Part shown: positions 26,434-34,906 of the stretch, one piece after another
How positions within the stretch are numbered: position 1 is the stretch's first letter
Layout: every line of letters begins with the position of its first letter
Assembly: GCF_030646255.1 (NCBI RefSeq)
Contig: NZ_JAUSNF010000051.1
Span: 1 to 36,131, forward strand
DNA: 36,131 bases
Source of the DNA: Candidatus Burarchaeum sp.
GTDB taxonomy: Archaea > Micrarchaeota > Micrarchaeia > Burarchaeales > Burarchaeaceae
Reading direction: 5' to 3'
Notes under the pieces: generated by a model
Told to the model about the DNA's origin: nothing
What the model saw: the letters and a program-made list of their open reading frames with translations, nothing else
Database searches by the model: none
Translations under genes and position numbers: made by a program

Positions 26434-26829
26434 GTGGTCCATGTGGAGTCTGAGAAAGCGCCTGATGTGCAGGAGCGCATTGCGAAAATACTGGCGAGCG
26501 GCGAGTTCCCGCACGTGAATGCCTACAGGCTCATATGCATGCGCTCGACGGGCGCAGGGGCGCGGGCATATGCGCGCATATGGAGCCTGCCCTCAATATG
26601 GCAGAATGCGCTGGGCATCGACCCGTTCTACGTGATAGAGGTGCTGAGCCAGCACTTTGACAAGCTGGACCAGGAAAAGAAGGACAAGGTCCTAATTCAC
26701 GAGCTGCTGCACATACCGAAGAAGTTCAGCGGCGGGCTCGTGCCGCACACGTGCTTCGGGAAGAAAATTGATGAGAGGAAAGTAAGGGAAATTTATGAAA
26801 GGGTTTTAAAGAGCAGGAACGAGTATTAA
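26434..26829 (+). CDS. Putative zinc metallopeptidase (HELLHIP motif, phage-metallopeptidase-like family)
   Basis: KDKVLIHELLHIPKKFSGGLVPH with HExxH motif. Confidence 0.75.
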   Translation: MVHVESEKAPDVQERIAKILASGEFPHVNAYRLICMRSTGAGARAYARIWSLPSIWQNALGIDPFYVIEVLSQHFDKLDQEKKDKVLIHELLHIPKKFSGGLVPHTCFGKKIDERKVREIYERVLKSRNEY

Positions 26830-26836
26830 GGACTAT

Positions 26837-27694
26837 ATGAATCAAATGCTGAAAGAAAAACTAGACGGATATAAAAAAAGAGCAGACGCATGGATCGATA
26901 GGCATCGGAATAAATTCACAACCCTCCTCAATGCAGTAGTTGTAGTGGTTGCATTGATCGGCGTCATCTTTTTGCCTGTTTTTAATGGATACTCTGTATA
27001 TGACAACTACGTCATTGGTCCTCGTATTAAATTTGAAGTCGCTACATATCCACCCGAAGGTACGCAAATTAAGATAAACTACATAAATGTAGGGGGAACG
27101 CCGATTACGAACTTGGAAATAAGGTACTATGGTTTTTTTGATCCGGAATTATACGGAGTTAGTGCTGAATTAAAAAATAATTATACAAAGGTTGCACAGC
27201 TAAGTACGCGAAATCTTCAGAATCGCGGAGATTCTGGATATTTCTATATAGATATACGTGGACAGGGCATATATCCTACCTGTGAGTTGATTACTACTGC
27301 AACATACATGTCGGGGCCGAACCTGCAGCTATTTCATTCTGAAAATGGAGAGTGTTATTACAAAATTGATCCGCCCCTACCTGAAACAGTGTGCACTCCG
27401 GCACAACTTGAGTTTTATGTTTATTCACATGAAATCAAGAATTATACAAAAATAGTGCATTATCCAATTTCATGGGAAAAATTTAATATCGGAATAAACA
27501 CACCACAAGGAATACCTTGTAAAAAGTATGAACTTTCTGAAAATAAAGAAAAACTACGCATGGTGGTAGCCGTACCTGCGAATGTTCGTGAAATGTTAGG
27601 TAAATATGTACTTGACAAAGCTAAACTCGCTAAAAAATATTGTTCTGAAGGAATAATGCCCCAACAGTGGTGCATTGAAAATAATCTAGATTAA
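26837..27694 (+). CDS. Hypothetical single-TM protein with extracytoplasmic domain, AT-rich
   Basis: TTLLNAVVVVVALIGVIFLPVF TM, Cys-containing external domain; visibly lower GC and different codon use than neighbours. Confidence 0.7.
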   Translation: MNQMLKEKLDGYKKRADAWIDRHRNKFTTLLNAVVVVVALIGVIFLPVFNGYSVYDNYVIGPRIKFEVATYPPEGTQIKINYINVGGTPITNLEIRYYGFFDPELYGVSAELKNNYTKVAQLSTRNLQNRGDSGYFYIDIRGQGIYPTCELITTATYMSGPNLQLFHSENGECYYKIDPPLPETVCTPAQLEFYVYSHEIKNYTKIVHYPISWEKFNIGINTPQGIPCKKYELSENKEKLRMVVAVPANVREMLGKYVLDKAKLAKKYCSEGIMPQQWCIENNLD

Positions 27695-27707
27695 TTGTTT
27701 GATTTAC

Positions 27708-28325
27708 TCAGTTTTTCGCCAGCGCCGAATCTATCGCCTGCTTCATCTGGTCAAAAGTCAGGTAGCCGACGTAGCGCCTGTTGTTTATGTAGAAGGTGGG
27801 CGTGCCCTCGACGCCCAGGGAAATGGCCTCGTTGCGCTCCTTCTCGACTTGCGCAGCCTTCAGCCCGCCGTCAAGGCAGTCGTTGAACTGCGTTGTGTCG
27901 AGGCCGAGCAAGGCGGCGTATTCCTTCAGCTTCGAAGTCCCGAGGTTGCCGCCTGCCATGAAAAGCGCGTCGTGATACTCGAAGAACTTGCCCTGGTCGG
28001 CCGCGCACTCGCTGGCCTCCGCCGCCTTCTGCGCATAGGGGTGGATTTCATATAATGGGAAGTGCTTGAATACGAATTTTATGTTGTCGCCATATGCCGC
28101 CTCGACTTTTTTCACTTCAGGGTAGACGCGTATGCAGACAGGGCACTGGAAGTCCGAGAACTCGATTATTGTGACTTTTGCAGTGGCCCCGCCATAAAAC
28201 GGCTCTCCCGCTATGGAGGGAAGCTGGCCTGGAGGAACCTCAGTGCCCCCGTTGCCCGGAGTGCCGGGGCAGCCCGCCAACAGGAAGACAAAGAGAAAGA
28301 TGGGGAGGAGTATTGGCAGCTTCAT
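27708..28325 (-). CDS. DsbA-like thiol oxidoreductase, lipoprotein signal
   Basis: MKLPILLPIFLFVFLLAGCPGTPG lipobox-like; EFSDFQCPVCIRVYPEV (CPVC), VEGTPTFYINN. Confidence 0.88.
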   Translation of the reverse strand: MKLPILLPIFLFVFLLAGCPGTPGNGGTEVPPGQLPSIAGEPFYGGATAKVTIIEFSDFQCPVCIRVYPEVKKVEAAYGDNIKFVFKHFPLYEIHPYAQKAAEASECAADQGKFFEYHDALFMAGGNLGTSKLKEYAALLGLDTTQFNDCLDGGLKAAQVEKERNEAISLGVEGTPTFYINNRRYVGYLTFDQMKQAIDSALAKN

Positions 28326-28396
28326 GGTATCTACCCGTATGCACATCTTGCTCGTGCATATGTCCTGCTCTTGCATAATCAATGTCAAAGAACGCA

Positions 28397-29089
28397 TCAA
28401 TAGACGTGCTCGTTTGGGTAGAGCTCTATGCCAGTGGGCGCAAATCGCATGAGGAACAGCCGCTCAGCATAGCTCGTGCCGCGCATCTTTATGACCTCGA
28501 GCGCGCGCAGGCGCTGCTCGCCCTTGCGTATAGTGTAGAGGTAGATTACGCCGTCGGCGAGCGGCTCGACATCGAACTGGGGGAAGGGCGTGCCGAAAGA
28601 GTCCACGCGGCAGTCCGAGGTCAGCATCACCGTGCAGCCCCACTTCTTGAGCTTTGCCAGCAGCTTCATTACCTCCTGCCGCTTCCTCATCTCATTCTCA
28701 TAGAGTACTGCAAAGGAGGTGACGGTGTCCAGCACGACGCGCCGTATCTTGAGCTCCTCTATCTTGTCGTGAATCATGAGCTCCTGCGCAAGGAAGTGGT
28801 CGACCTCGTGCGGCGGATATTCGAGGAACATGAACTTCTTCTGCTTTTCAAAGTCCGCGAACTTCCAGCCATAGGCAGACATGTAATCGTACACGCGCGG
28901 CTTTTCCTCCTCGAAGGAAATGTAGAGCCCGTTCTCATTTGCATTCGCAAGGCCGTGGTGGAGGAACTGCATTGCAAATGTCGACTTGCCTGCGCCCGTG
29001 CCGCCGCTGATTGCGATTATGCTGCCAGAAGGATAGCCGCCACCGAGCAGCTCGTCAAGGCCGGCCAGGCCAGTGCTTACGCGTTCCAT
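28397..29089 (-). CDS. KaiC/RadA-like ATPase
   Basis: VSTGLAGLDELLGGGYPSGSIIAISGGTGAGKSTFAMQFLHHGL intact Walker A; RRVVLDTVTS Walker B. Confidence 0.9.
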   Translation of the reverse strand: MERVSTGLAGLDELLGGGYPSGSIIAISGGTGAGKSTFAMQFLHHGLANANENGLYISFEEEKPRVYDYMSAYGWKFADFEKQKKFMFLEYPPHEVDHFLAQELMIHDKIEELKIRRVVLDTVTSFAVLYENEMRKRQEVMKLLAKLKKWGCTVMLTSDCRVDSFGTPFPQFDVEPLADGVIYLYTIRKGEQRLRALEVIKMRGTSYAERLFLMRFAPTGIELYPNEHVY

Positions 29090-29140
29090 GCATTGATTAC
29101 CTCACAAACATTTTAAACTTCAGATACGAATGTGCAGACT
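29090..29140. promoter_or_regulatory. Divergent promoter with single central box (TTTTAAA)
   Basis: Box 29111-29117; 25 nt to ATG 29089 (minus) and 27 nt to ATG 29141 (plus). Confidence 0.65.
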
Positions 29141-30910
29141 ATGCGCCCGACAGCCTTAATAATATTAGCGCTTGCGCTCCTTTCGGAGGCAGGCATGGCC
29201 TATGCTGAATGCCCGAGCGGAAGCGCGAGCATCATGGTGCCGGCAGTGGCGGGCGAAGAGGGGAAAATTCTTATGCTGTCTGTAGAATCAATGCCGGGCC
29301 ATGGCGAAGTATTCATGTCAACCGCGCCATATGTCGGCCTGCAGACGCAGAATTCCGAAAGGATTGCGGTCTCGGTCGCAGCATGGATACTGGAACAGAA
29401 TGCGAGTGAGTGCGACTTCCTTTTCAGGATTGGCGGGGACGTGGACGAAACTGAGGCAGTGGATGGCCCGAGCGCGGGCGCGGCTATGACGCTCGTGGTG
29501 CTTTCTGCGCTCAGCAACACATCCATATCGAATACTGTGAGCATGACAGGAACTATAGAACTTGATGGCTCCATAGGGCCTGTGGGGGGCGTGAGCGCGA
29601 AGGCAAGGGCCGCCGCGAAGGAAGGCGCGAATATTTTCCTCACGCCGAAGCTGGAAATGTATGAGCGGCTTTTGCTCAGCGGTGTGCACAAGAACTACGA
29701 CATAAGGGTCATTGAAGTCCAGGACATTTTCGAGGCTGCGGCAATAGTGCTTGGGGGGGAGGTTCCGCTGGAAAAGAATAGGACATATAGGGGCACCGAG
29801 CTCCCAGAGGACCTGGACATATATGCGATTTTGATTACGCCACAGGTTGCGCGGTTCGCAAAAATAGCGAATGATACGTTGGATGATACTGTTGCAGAAG
29901 TGGCGCAGGCCAAGCTCAGGGGGAATGGGGAGTTTGATGCCTATTTCGAAGGCGAGATGAACGCCACGCGCACATTGCTGGACAAAAAATACCACTATAC
30001 TGGAGCCAATATTGCATTCCTGGCTGGCGTTGATGCGCGCATCGTGGGCAGGCCGATAACAGAAGCTGAACTGAAGGCAAGCATCAGTGACGTTGAGGCG
30101 TGCCTTGCTGGGCTGAGGAAGCCGGCGCTATACCAAGACAATGCCGAGGAGGTTTTCGGTGGAGAAGTCAGGATGACCTGGGCGCGACAGAAGCTTGATG
30201 ACGTCCTCAATATGAGTGGCGAGGGCGAAGATATGATGGTTTACAAGCTCAGGGAGCTCGACTATGCGAAAGGCTGGTGCACGCTCGCAGGAAGGCTATA
30301 TGACTATGGGGGCGCCGGAGAGAAGTTGAACGAGCAAAGCTTGCGGTTGCTTGCAAAAGAGAAGCTGGAAGCGGCGAGGCAAGTGGTTTTGAGTGAGGAC
30401 AGCGATGTCGGATGGCATCTGATGGCTGCGGAAGAGGCATATGACGCAGGAAACTACGGCGCAGCAGTTTATGATTCGGCATATTCAATTGGAATGACTA
30501 TGGCTTCGGAAGAGCTCATTAACCAGACGCCAGAAAGCCTGAAAAAACGCGTTGGGGGGTTTGTGGCAAAAGAGGTTGGCGGCCTTTGGCCGAACCTCTA
30601 CAAAATGCAAGTGCAATACTATTCCAAGGAAGGCAGCACGGATTTGGCGACTGCGTTCAGGATGGCGCAGTTCGTTAAAGAACTTGAGAAGAACAATGAT
30701 GAGGCCATGAAGATTTTGATTGCTGCGAAAGTAGGTGAGATGCCCGAGCCGCAGGCGACTATGCCGGTGGTGCCGGTGCAGGAAAATGGGCAGCTCGAAG
30801 TCAGTGCGAGTGCGCGGGATGCGTTTGCGCTGCTCGCGATTCTGGGGCTTCTTCTGGTAATCGCCTATGAAGTGGGTGAGATAAGAGGGGAAAAACATGC
30901 ATCCATCTAA
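29141..30910 (+). CDS. Secreted/membrane-anchored Lon-like (S16) protease lacking an AAA+ domain
   Basis: Signal peptide MRPTALIILALALLSEAGMAYA; DGPSAGAAMTLVVLSAL catalytic Ser region, GSIGPVGGVSAKARAAAKEG catalytic Lys region; C-terminal TM ALLAILGLLLVIAYEV. Confidence 0.9.
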   Translation: MRPTALIILALALLSEAGMAYAECPSGSASIMVPAVAGEEGKILMLSVESMPGHGEVFMSTAPYVGLQTQNSERIAVSVAAWILEQNASECDFLFRIGGDVDETEAVDGPSAGAAMTLVVLSALSNTSISNTVSMTGTIELDGSIGPVGGVSAKARAAAKEGANIFLTPKLEMYERLLLSGVHKNYDIRVIEVQDIFEAAAIVLGGEVPLEKNRTYRGTELPEDLDIYAILITPQVARFAKIANDTLDDTVAEVAQAKLRGNGEFDAYFEGEMNATRTLLDKKYHYTGANIAFLAGVDARIVGRPITEAELKASISDVEACLAGLRKPALYQDNAEEVFGGEVRMTWARQKLDDVLNMSGEGEDMMVYKLRELDYAKGWCTLAGRLYDYGGAGEKLNEQSLRLLAKEKLEAARQVVLSEDSDVGWHLMAAEEAYDAGNYGAAVYDSAYSIGMTMASEELINQTPESLKKRVGGFVAKEVGGLWPNLYKMQVQYYSKEGSTDLATAFRMAQFVKELEKNNDEAMKILIAAKVGEMPEPQATMPVVPVQENGQLEVSASARDAFALLAILGLLLVIAYEVGEIRGEKHASI

Positions 30911-32129
30911 GAGGATAGCCGGGAGCGAAGGGGATGTGCTCGCTGGCAAAAAGGTTGTGCTGGGCGTCTGCGGCAGCGTTGCCGCAGTAAAGGCGCCCGG
31001 GATTGCGCGCACGCTCATGCGCAGGGGCGCTGAAGTTGTTTGCGTGATGAGCCCGGGCTCCGAGCATTTCATCGGCGCAGGCCTGATGCACTGGGCCACA
31101 GGCAATGACGTGATAATGGGAATTACAGGAAAGACAGAGCACGTTGAGCTTTTTGGGTCGAAAAAGGGGGAGGACTGCGAAGGTTGCGCGGATTTGCTGC
31201 TTATTGCGCCGGCCACGTTTGGAACTGTTGGCAGGATTGCGAATGGAATGGAACATGGCGCAGTAGACCTGATGGCTGCGTGCACGCTTGGGGCGGGCAT
31301 TCCGGTCATGATTGCGCCGGCAATGCACGAGTCGCTTTACAAAAATCAAATGTTCTCGGAAAATGTGCGGAAGCTGGAGGCGTGCGGGGTTAAGTTTGTG
31401 CCTCCGCGGCTCGAAGGGGGGAAGGCAAAGATTGCGATGCCAGACGAGATTGCGGCGTTTGTTGGGCGGGAGATTGGGAAGGGCGCGGGCGCGCTGAAAG
31501 GAAAGCGGATTGTGGTGACCGCGGGCGCAACGCGCGAGTTTATCGATGGCGTGCGTTTCATATCGAACCCGAGCACAGGCAGGATGGGCGTTGAGGTTGC
31601 AAAGAAGGCATGGCAGATGGGCGCAGAAGTTACTCTGGTGGCGGGGCATTTGGATGTTGAAGTTCCGCGCTACGTGAAGAAGCTGGATGCGGGCACGGTT
31701 GAAGAGATGGCGGATGCTGTGAAGTCGTGCAAGGCAGAGGCATATGTGCTTGCGGGCGCACCCGGCGATTTTGAGGTTGGTGGCGGGGTGCGGAAGGGAA
31801 AGATGGATTCCAAGAAGGCAGCGGAGCTGAAGCTCAAGCCGACGCCAAAGATTGCAGACTCTGTGAAAAAATGGCACCCGGGCGCGAAGCTGGTCGTGTT
31901 CAAGGCGGAGAGCGAGGCGGCGGGGCTGGAGGAGAAGGCAAGGAAGAGAATGAAAGAATGCGGCGCTGATTTGGCAGTTGCAAATGTGGTGGGCGGGGGA
32001 AGGGGTTTTGGTGAAGTGAAGTCTGAAGTCTTGTTGATAGGTCGGCAGGGTTCGAAGAAAGTTATTGGAACAAAGGCGGAAATTGCCGGTGCGCTGCTTG
32101 CTGAACTGGCAGCTTATTTGGGCAGATAG
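30897..32129 (+). CDS. coaBC: Bifunctional phosphopantothenoylcysteine decarboxylase / phosphopantothenate-cysteine ligase
   Basis: KKVVLGVCGSVAAVKAPGIARTLMRRGAEV, ITAGATREFIDGVRFISNPSTGRMGVEVAKKA-like motifs. Confidence 0.93.
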   Translation: MHPSKRIAGSEGDVLAGKKVVLGVCGSVAAVKAPGIARTLMRRGAEVVCVMSPGSEHFIGAGLMHWATGNDVIMGITGKTEHVELFGSKKGEDCEGCADLLLIAPATFGTVGRIANGMEHGAVDLMAACTLGAGIPVMIAPAMHESLYKNQMFSENVRKLEACGVKFVPPRLEGGKAKIAMPDEIAAFVGREIGKGAGALKGKRIVVTAGATREFIDGVRFISNPSTGRMGVEVAKKAWQMGAEVTLVAGHLDVEVPRYVKKLDAGTVEEMADAVKSCKAEAYVLAGAPGDFEVGGGVRKGKMDSKKAAELKLKPTPKIADSVKKWHPGAKLVVFKAESEAAGLEEKARKRMKECGADLAVANVVGGGRGFGEVKSEVLLIGRQGSKKVIGTKAEIAGALLAELAAYLGR

Positions 32130-32956
32130 GATGCAAAAATCCGCTGCATCCTGAGCGCATCCTGTTCGAGCAGGGGCGTCTCGCAGATTATCGTGCCAGA
32201 ATAGTCCTGCTCGGCACATAACTTGAGAAATGGCTTGACAGGAGGCTCATTGGTGGTGCCCAGCTCAAGGTGGCGGCGCTCGCCCTTGTCAGTGTATTCT
32301 ACTTCAGAGAAGTGTGCGTGGAAGCTGGTGACTGCATTCTTTCCGAGCGAAGACTCGAGCTTGCTGAAGATTGCCGCATAGTCTGCTTCTGCATTTGCCG
32401 CGGTTATCGCGCCATTGCCGCGCGCATGATAGTGGGCGAAGTCGATGACTGGTTTGGTTTGCGGGAGGTTGGCCGCGAGCGCGATGATTTCGTCGAGGCT
32501 TCCGAACTGGCTGCCCTTGCCCATGAGCTCGGGCCCAAGCAGTACGTCGTTTATGCCTAGAGCGTGCATCTGCTCGAGCGCAAGTGTGAGGGTCTGCCTG
32601 GTGAGGGCGGCGCATTCTGAGGATGGGCGGTCCAGATAATAGCCAGGATGGAAAACTATTATGCGGGCGCCGAGCGCATGCGCGACTTTCGCAGTGTCGA
32701 TAATGTTGCGGACCGAGCGCACCAGCTTCTCATTTGTGCGCGCGCAGCAATTTATCCAGTAGGGTGCATGGCAGGAGAGCGAGATGTTGAGCCGCTTCGC
32801 CTCGGCGCCGACGGCGCGGACCTGTTCTGGCCCCATATGCACGCCGCGCACGAACTCTACTTCCATGGCGCCGAGCCCGAGCTCAGCTACTGTGCGGACG
32901 CCTTCAAGGGTTCCGCCCTGGCATGCGATGGGAATGCCTGCTGGACCGAAAAGCAT
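32114..32956 (-). CDS. Endonuclease IV / sugar isomerase-like TIM barrel
   Basis: SCHAPYWINC, GARIIVFHPGYYL, LLGPELMGKGSQFGSLDEI, VIDFAHYHARG, HAHFSEVEY; start set at MLFGPAGIP. Confidence 0.8.
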   Translation of the reverse strand: MLFGPAGIPIACQGGTLEGVRTVAELGLGAMEVEFVRGVHMGPEQVRAVGAEAKRLNISLSCHAPYWINCCARTNEKLVRSVRNIIDTAKVAHALGARIIVFHPGYYLDRPSSECAALTRQTLTLALEQMHALGINDVLLGPELMGKGSQFGSLDEIIALAANLPQTKPVIDFAHYHARGNGAITAANAEADYAAIFSKLESSLGKNAVTSFHAHFSEVEYTDKGERRHLELGTTNEPPVKPFLKLCAEQDYSGTIICETPLLEQDALRMQRIFASYLPK

Positions 32957-33010
32957 GAACAGGAATTGCACGGATAAAGGTTATAGACGTTTACTGCCCA
33001 AAATCCATGC
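32957..33010. promoter_or_regulatory. Divergent promoter with single central TATA (TTATAG/CTATAA)
   Basis: Box near 32981-32986; about 27 nt to ATG 32956 (minus) and 27-28 nt to ATG 33011 (plus). Confidence 0.55.
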
Positions 33011-33712
33011 ATGCGGGCTTTTGTGAGCGCGCTGCTAGTAGCCGCACTGCTTCTTCCATTGCTAGCCTTCATCTCATCGCAGGCAGAGCTGAAGGCAGAT
33101 GAGGGTGCGATGCTGTCCCGCGCATTTGCAGCCGGGGCCAGCAGGAATGCTGGCGAGACGGGTTTGCTTGCAGTGAAGGAGATCATTAGACAAACCACTA
33201 CTGAACGGATGCCGCGCGATGCGAGGAGCGTGAAGGAGAGTGAAGTGGAGGCGGCGAGAAGGCTGGCACTTTTTGAGGAATTTTCTGAGGCAGAATTTGG
33301 TGCTGAACGCTGGCAGGTCGACATGTGGTGCGGCAGGATTTCGTCTTCAGAGGCGCGCGAGCTTGCACGCGAGATGACGCACCAAGGGAAGGCACTGAAG
33401 TGTGTGCAGTGCTGGGATGCGGGAAAGAAAGTGGTTCTGGTGGGCAGAGGAAAAACAGTGGAGGTGAATGCATGCGCATTCGCAATACTCGTCGAGCCGG
33501 CGCTTGTGGGAAGCGGAAGGGCAGGTGTGGGCAACTCGGCTCTAAGCTTGCTGTATGATGAAGATGGAGGGGCGCTTGTGCCTGCTGATGCAGAAGTTGC
33601 AGAAGCGATTGCGGCGGGCGGATGGGCTATTGGGGTATCTGTGTATGACAAGAATACTGGGGCAGCCTCGGTGCGCTACGTTGCGCCGGGCGAGATGGAA
33701 AAATATGGATGA
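33011..33712 (+). CDS. Hypothetical membrane/exported protein upstream of pilin-like genes
   Basis: N-terminal hydrophobic segment FVSALLVAALLLPLLAFISSQ; co-oriented with pilin-like genes. Confidence 0.7.
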   Translation: MRAFVSALLVAALLLPLLAFISSQAELKADEGAMLSRAFAAGASRNAGETGLLAVKEIIRQTTTERMPRDARSVKESEVEAARRLALFEEFSEAEFGAERWQVDMWCGRISSSEARELAREMTHQGKALKCVQCWDAGKKVVLVGRGKTVEVNACAFAILVEPALVGSGRAGVGNSALSLLYDEDGGALVPADAEVAEAIAAGGWAIGVSVYDKNTGAASVRYVAPGEMEKYG

Positions 33713-33722
33713 GGATAATTAG

Positions 33723-34007
33723 ATGGAGCAGACTATGGCACTACGAGGACATCTAAGTAAGATGGCGAGAAGAACGCGGCACTTGCGGGGGCAGCTGAGC
33801 ATAGAGGCACTTGTTGCGATTGCCGCATTCCTTGCACTGCTGGCCGCGTTGATTGGGGCTGCCGCGGTTGCGGGCGATGCAACAGAAGATGCACAGGCAG
33901 CGATGACGGATGAAAGACTGAAGGCAGCTGCGGTGCTTGAGAATGAGGTTGTGGCAGGCGAAGGCATTGAGTTTGGAGATGAATATGCAAAAGAACTGAA
34001 AGGGTGA
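33723..34007 (+). CDS. Type IV pilin-like protein with class III signal sequence
   Basis: RGQLSIEALVAIAAFLALLAALIGAA, QxSxE class III-type motif followed by hydrophobic helix. Confidence 0.75.
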   Translation: MEQTMALRGHLSKMARRTRHLRGQLSIEALVAIAAFLALLAALIGAAAVAGDATEDAQAAMTDERLKAAAVLENEVVAGEGIEFGDEYAKELKG

Positions 34008-34011
34008 ACGT

Positions 34012-34392
34012 ATGCGTGGGGCGATAATGACGACAGATGCACTGATTGCTTCGCTAGTCATTATACTAATCATTGTTGCATGGGCGCAGGCGCATTCGCT
34101 CGTGGTGGGCGGGGCGGCCAATGAGGCAAGACTCGAGGCAAAAAAAATGAGGCTGGTCGCATATGCAGATGCCATTGTAAGGGATGCAAGGGAAGGAAAC
34201 CCGGCTCCCACATCAGCTGCTTTTAGGATGCGGGATGTGCAAGTGAGGTTGTGGAGTCTTGACGAAAATAAACCGGCAGGCACGGACATGCAGACGGAGA
34301 CGGGAAATGGAGAGGTGCCTGATGAACGCATTTGCATTAGACGGCTGATTCCGGCTGAGAGCGGGGCGAAGATTCTAGAGGTTTGTGCATGA
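34012..34392 (+). CDS. Pilin-like small membrane protein
   Basis: RGAIMTTDALIASLVIILIIVAW near N-terminus. Confidence 0.65.
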   Translation: MRGAIMTTDALIASLVIILIIVAWAQAHSLVVGGAANEARLEAKKMRLVAYADAIVRDAREGNPAPTSAAFRMRDVQVRLWSLDENKPAGTDMQTETGNGEVPDERICIRRLIPAESGAKILEVCA

Positions 34393-34465
34393 AGGAAAAG
34401 ATTGTTGCGGGGCAGGGTGGCGCATTCGGAGTTGCAGGGCGAGCGAAGAGGCCGGAGGTTTGCGC

Positions 34466-34870
34466 ATGAGGCTTGCACGGCTGCGGCATGCGAAAATGCG
34501 CGGCGCCATACTCACGCTCGAGGCGATGGCAGCCATGCTCGTACTGCTTGCCGCAATCATGCTGATGCTTGCGCATCCTTCCGCCAGCAGAAGCAGGGCA
34601 TCGCAGCTGGCGATGCAGATGCAGGCAGAGGATATTGTGGAATTTGTTGCCGGAGCAGGAGGTGCGGAAAAGGTTGGTGAGGCGAAGCTGATGGCGATTG
34701 CAGACGCACTGGATGCGTGCATACGGGTTTCGAAGAAGGGTGAGGAGACCTTCAGGTCGGCGTGTTTTGGTGAGGGCGGCTCTGGCGCAAAGGAGCGCGC
34801 AGCTGCAGGATATTTTGAAATCGACGGCACCGCATATTCTTTGGCTTTGCTCGAGCTCGAGAAAAGATGA
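34466..34870 (+). CDS. Pilin-like small membrane protein
   Basis: MRLARLRHAKMRGAILTLEAMAAMLVLLAAIMLML; start at 34466 within ORF 34385-34870. Confidence 0.65.
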   Translation: MRLARLRHAKMRGAILTLEAMAAMLVLLAAIMLMLAHPSASRSRASQLAMQMQAEDIVEFVAGAGGAEKVGEAKLMAIADALDACIRVSKKGEETFRSACFGEGGSGAKERAAAGYFEIDGTAYSLALLELEKR

Positions 34871-34876
34871 TTAACA

Positions 34877-34884
34877 TTTAAATA
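34877..34884 (+). promoter_or_regulatory. TATA box (TTTAAATA)
   Basis: Centre about 26 nt upstream of ATG 34907. Confidence 0.6.
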
Positions 34885-34906
34885 CCAGGAAAACGAAGCA
34901 GGTGCG

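Noticed and set aside
30801-32219. 472-aa minus-strand ORF
   Set aside because: Antisense to coaBC and the Lon-like gene end; Cys/His/Arg/Asn-rich shadow frame without family motifs.
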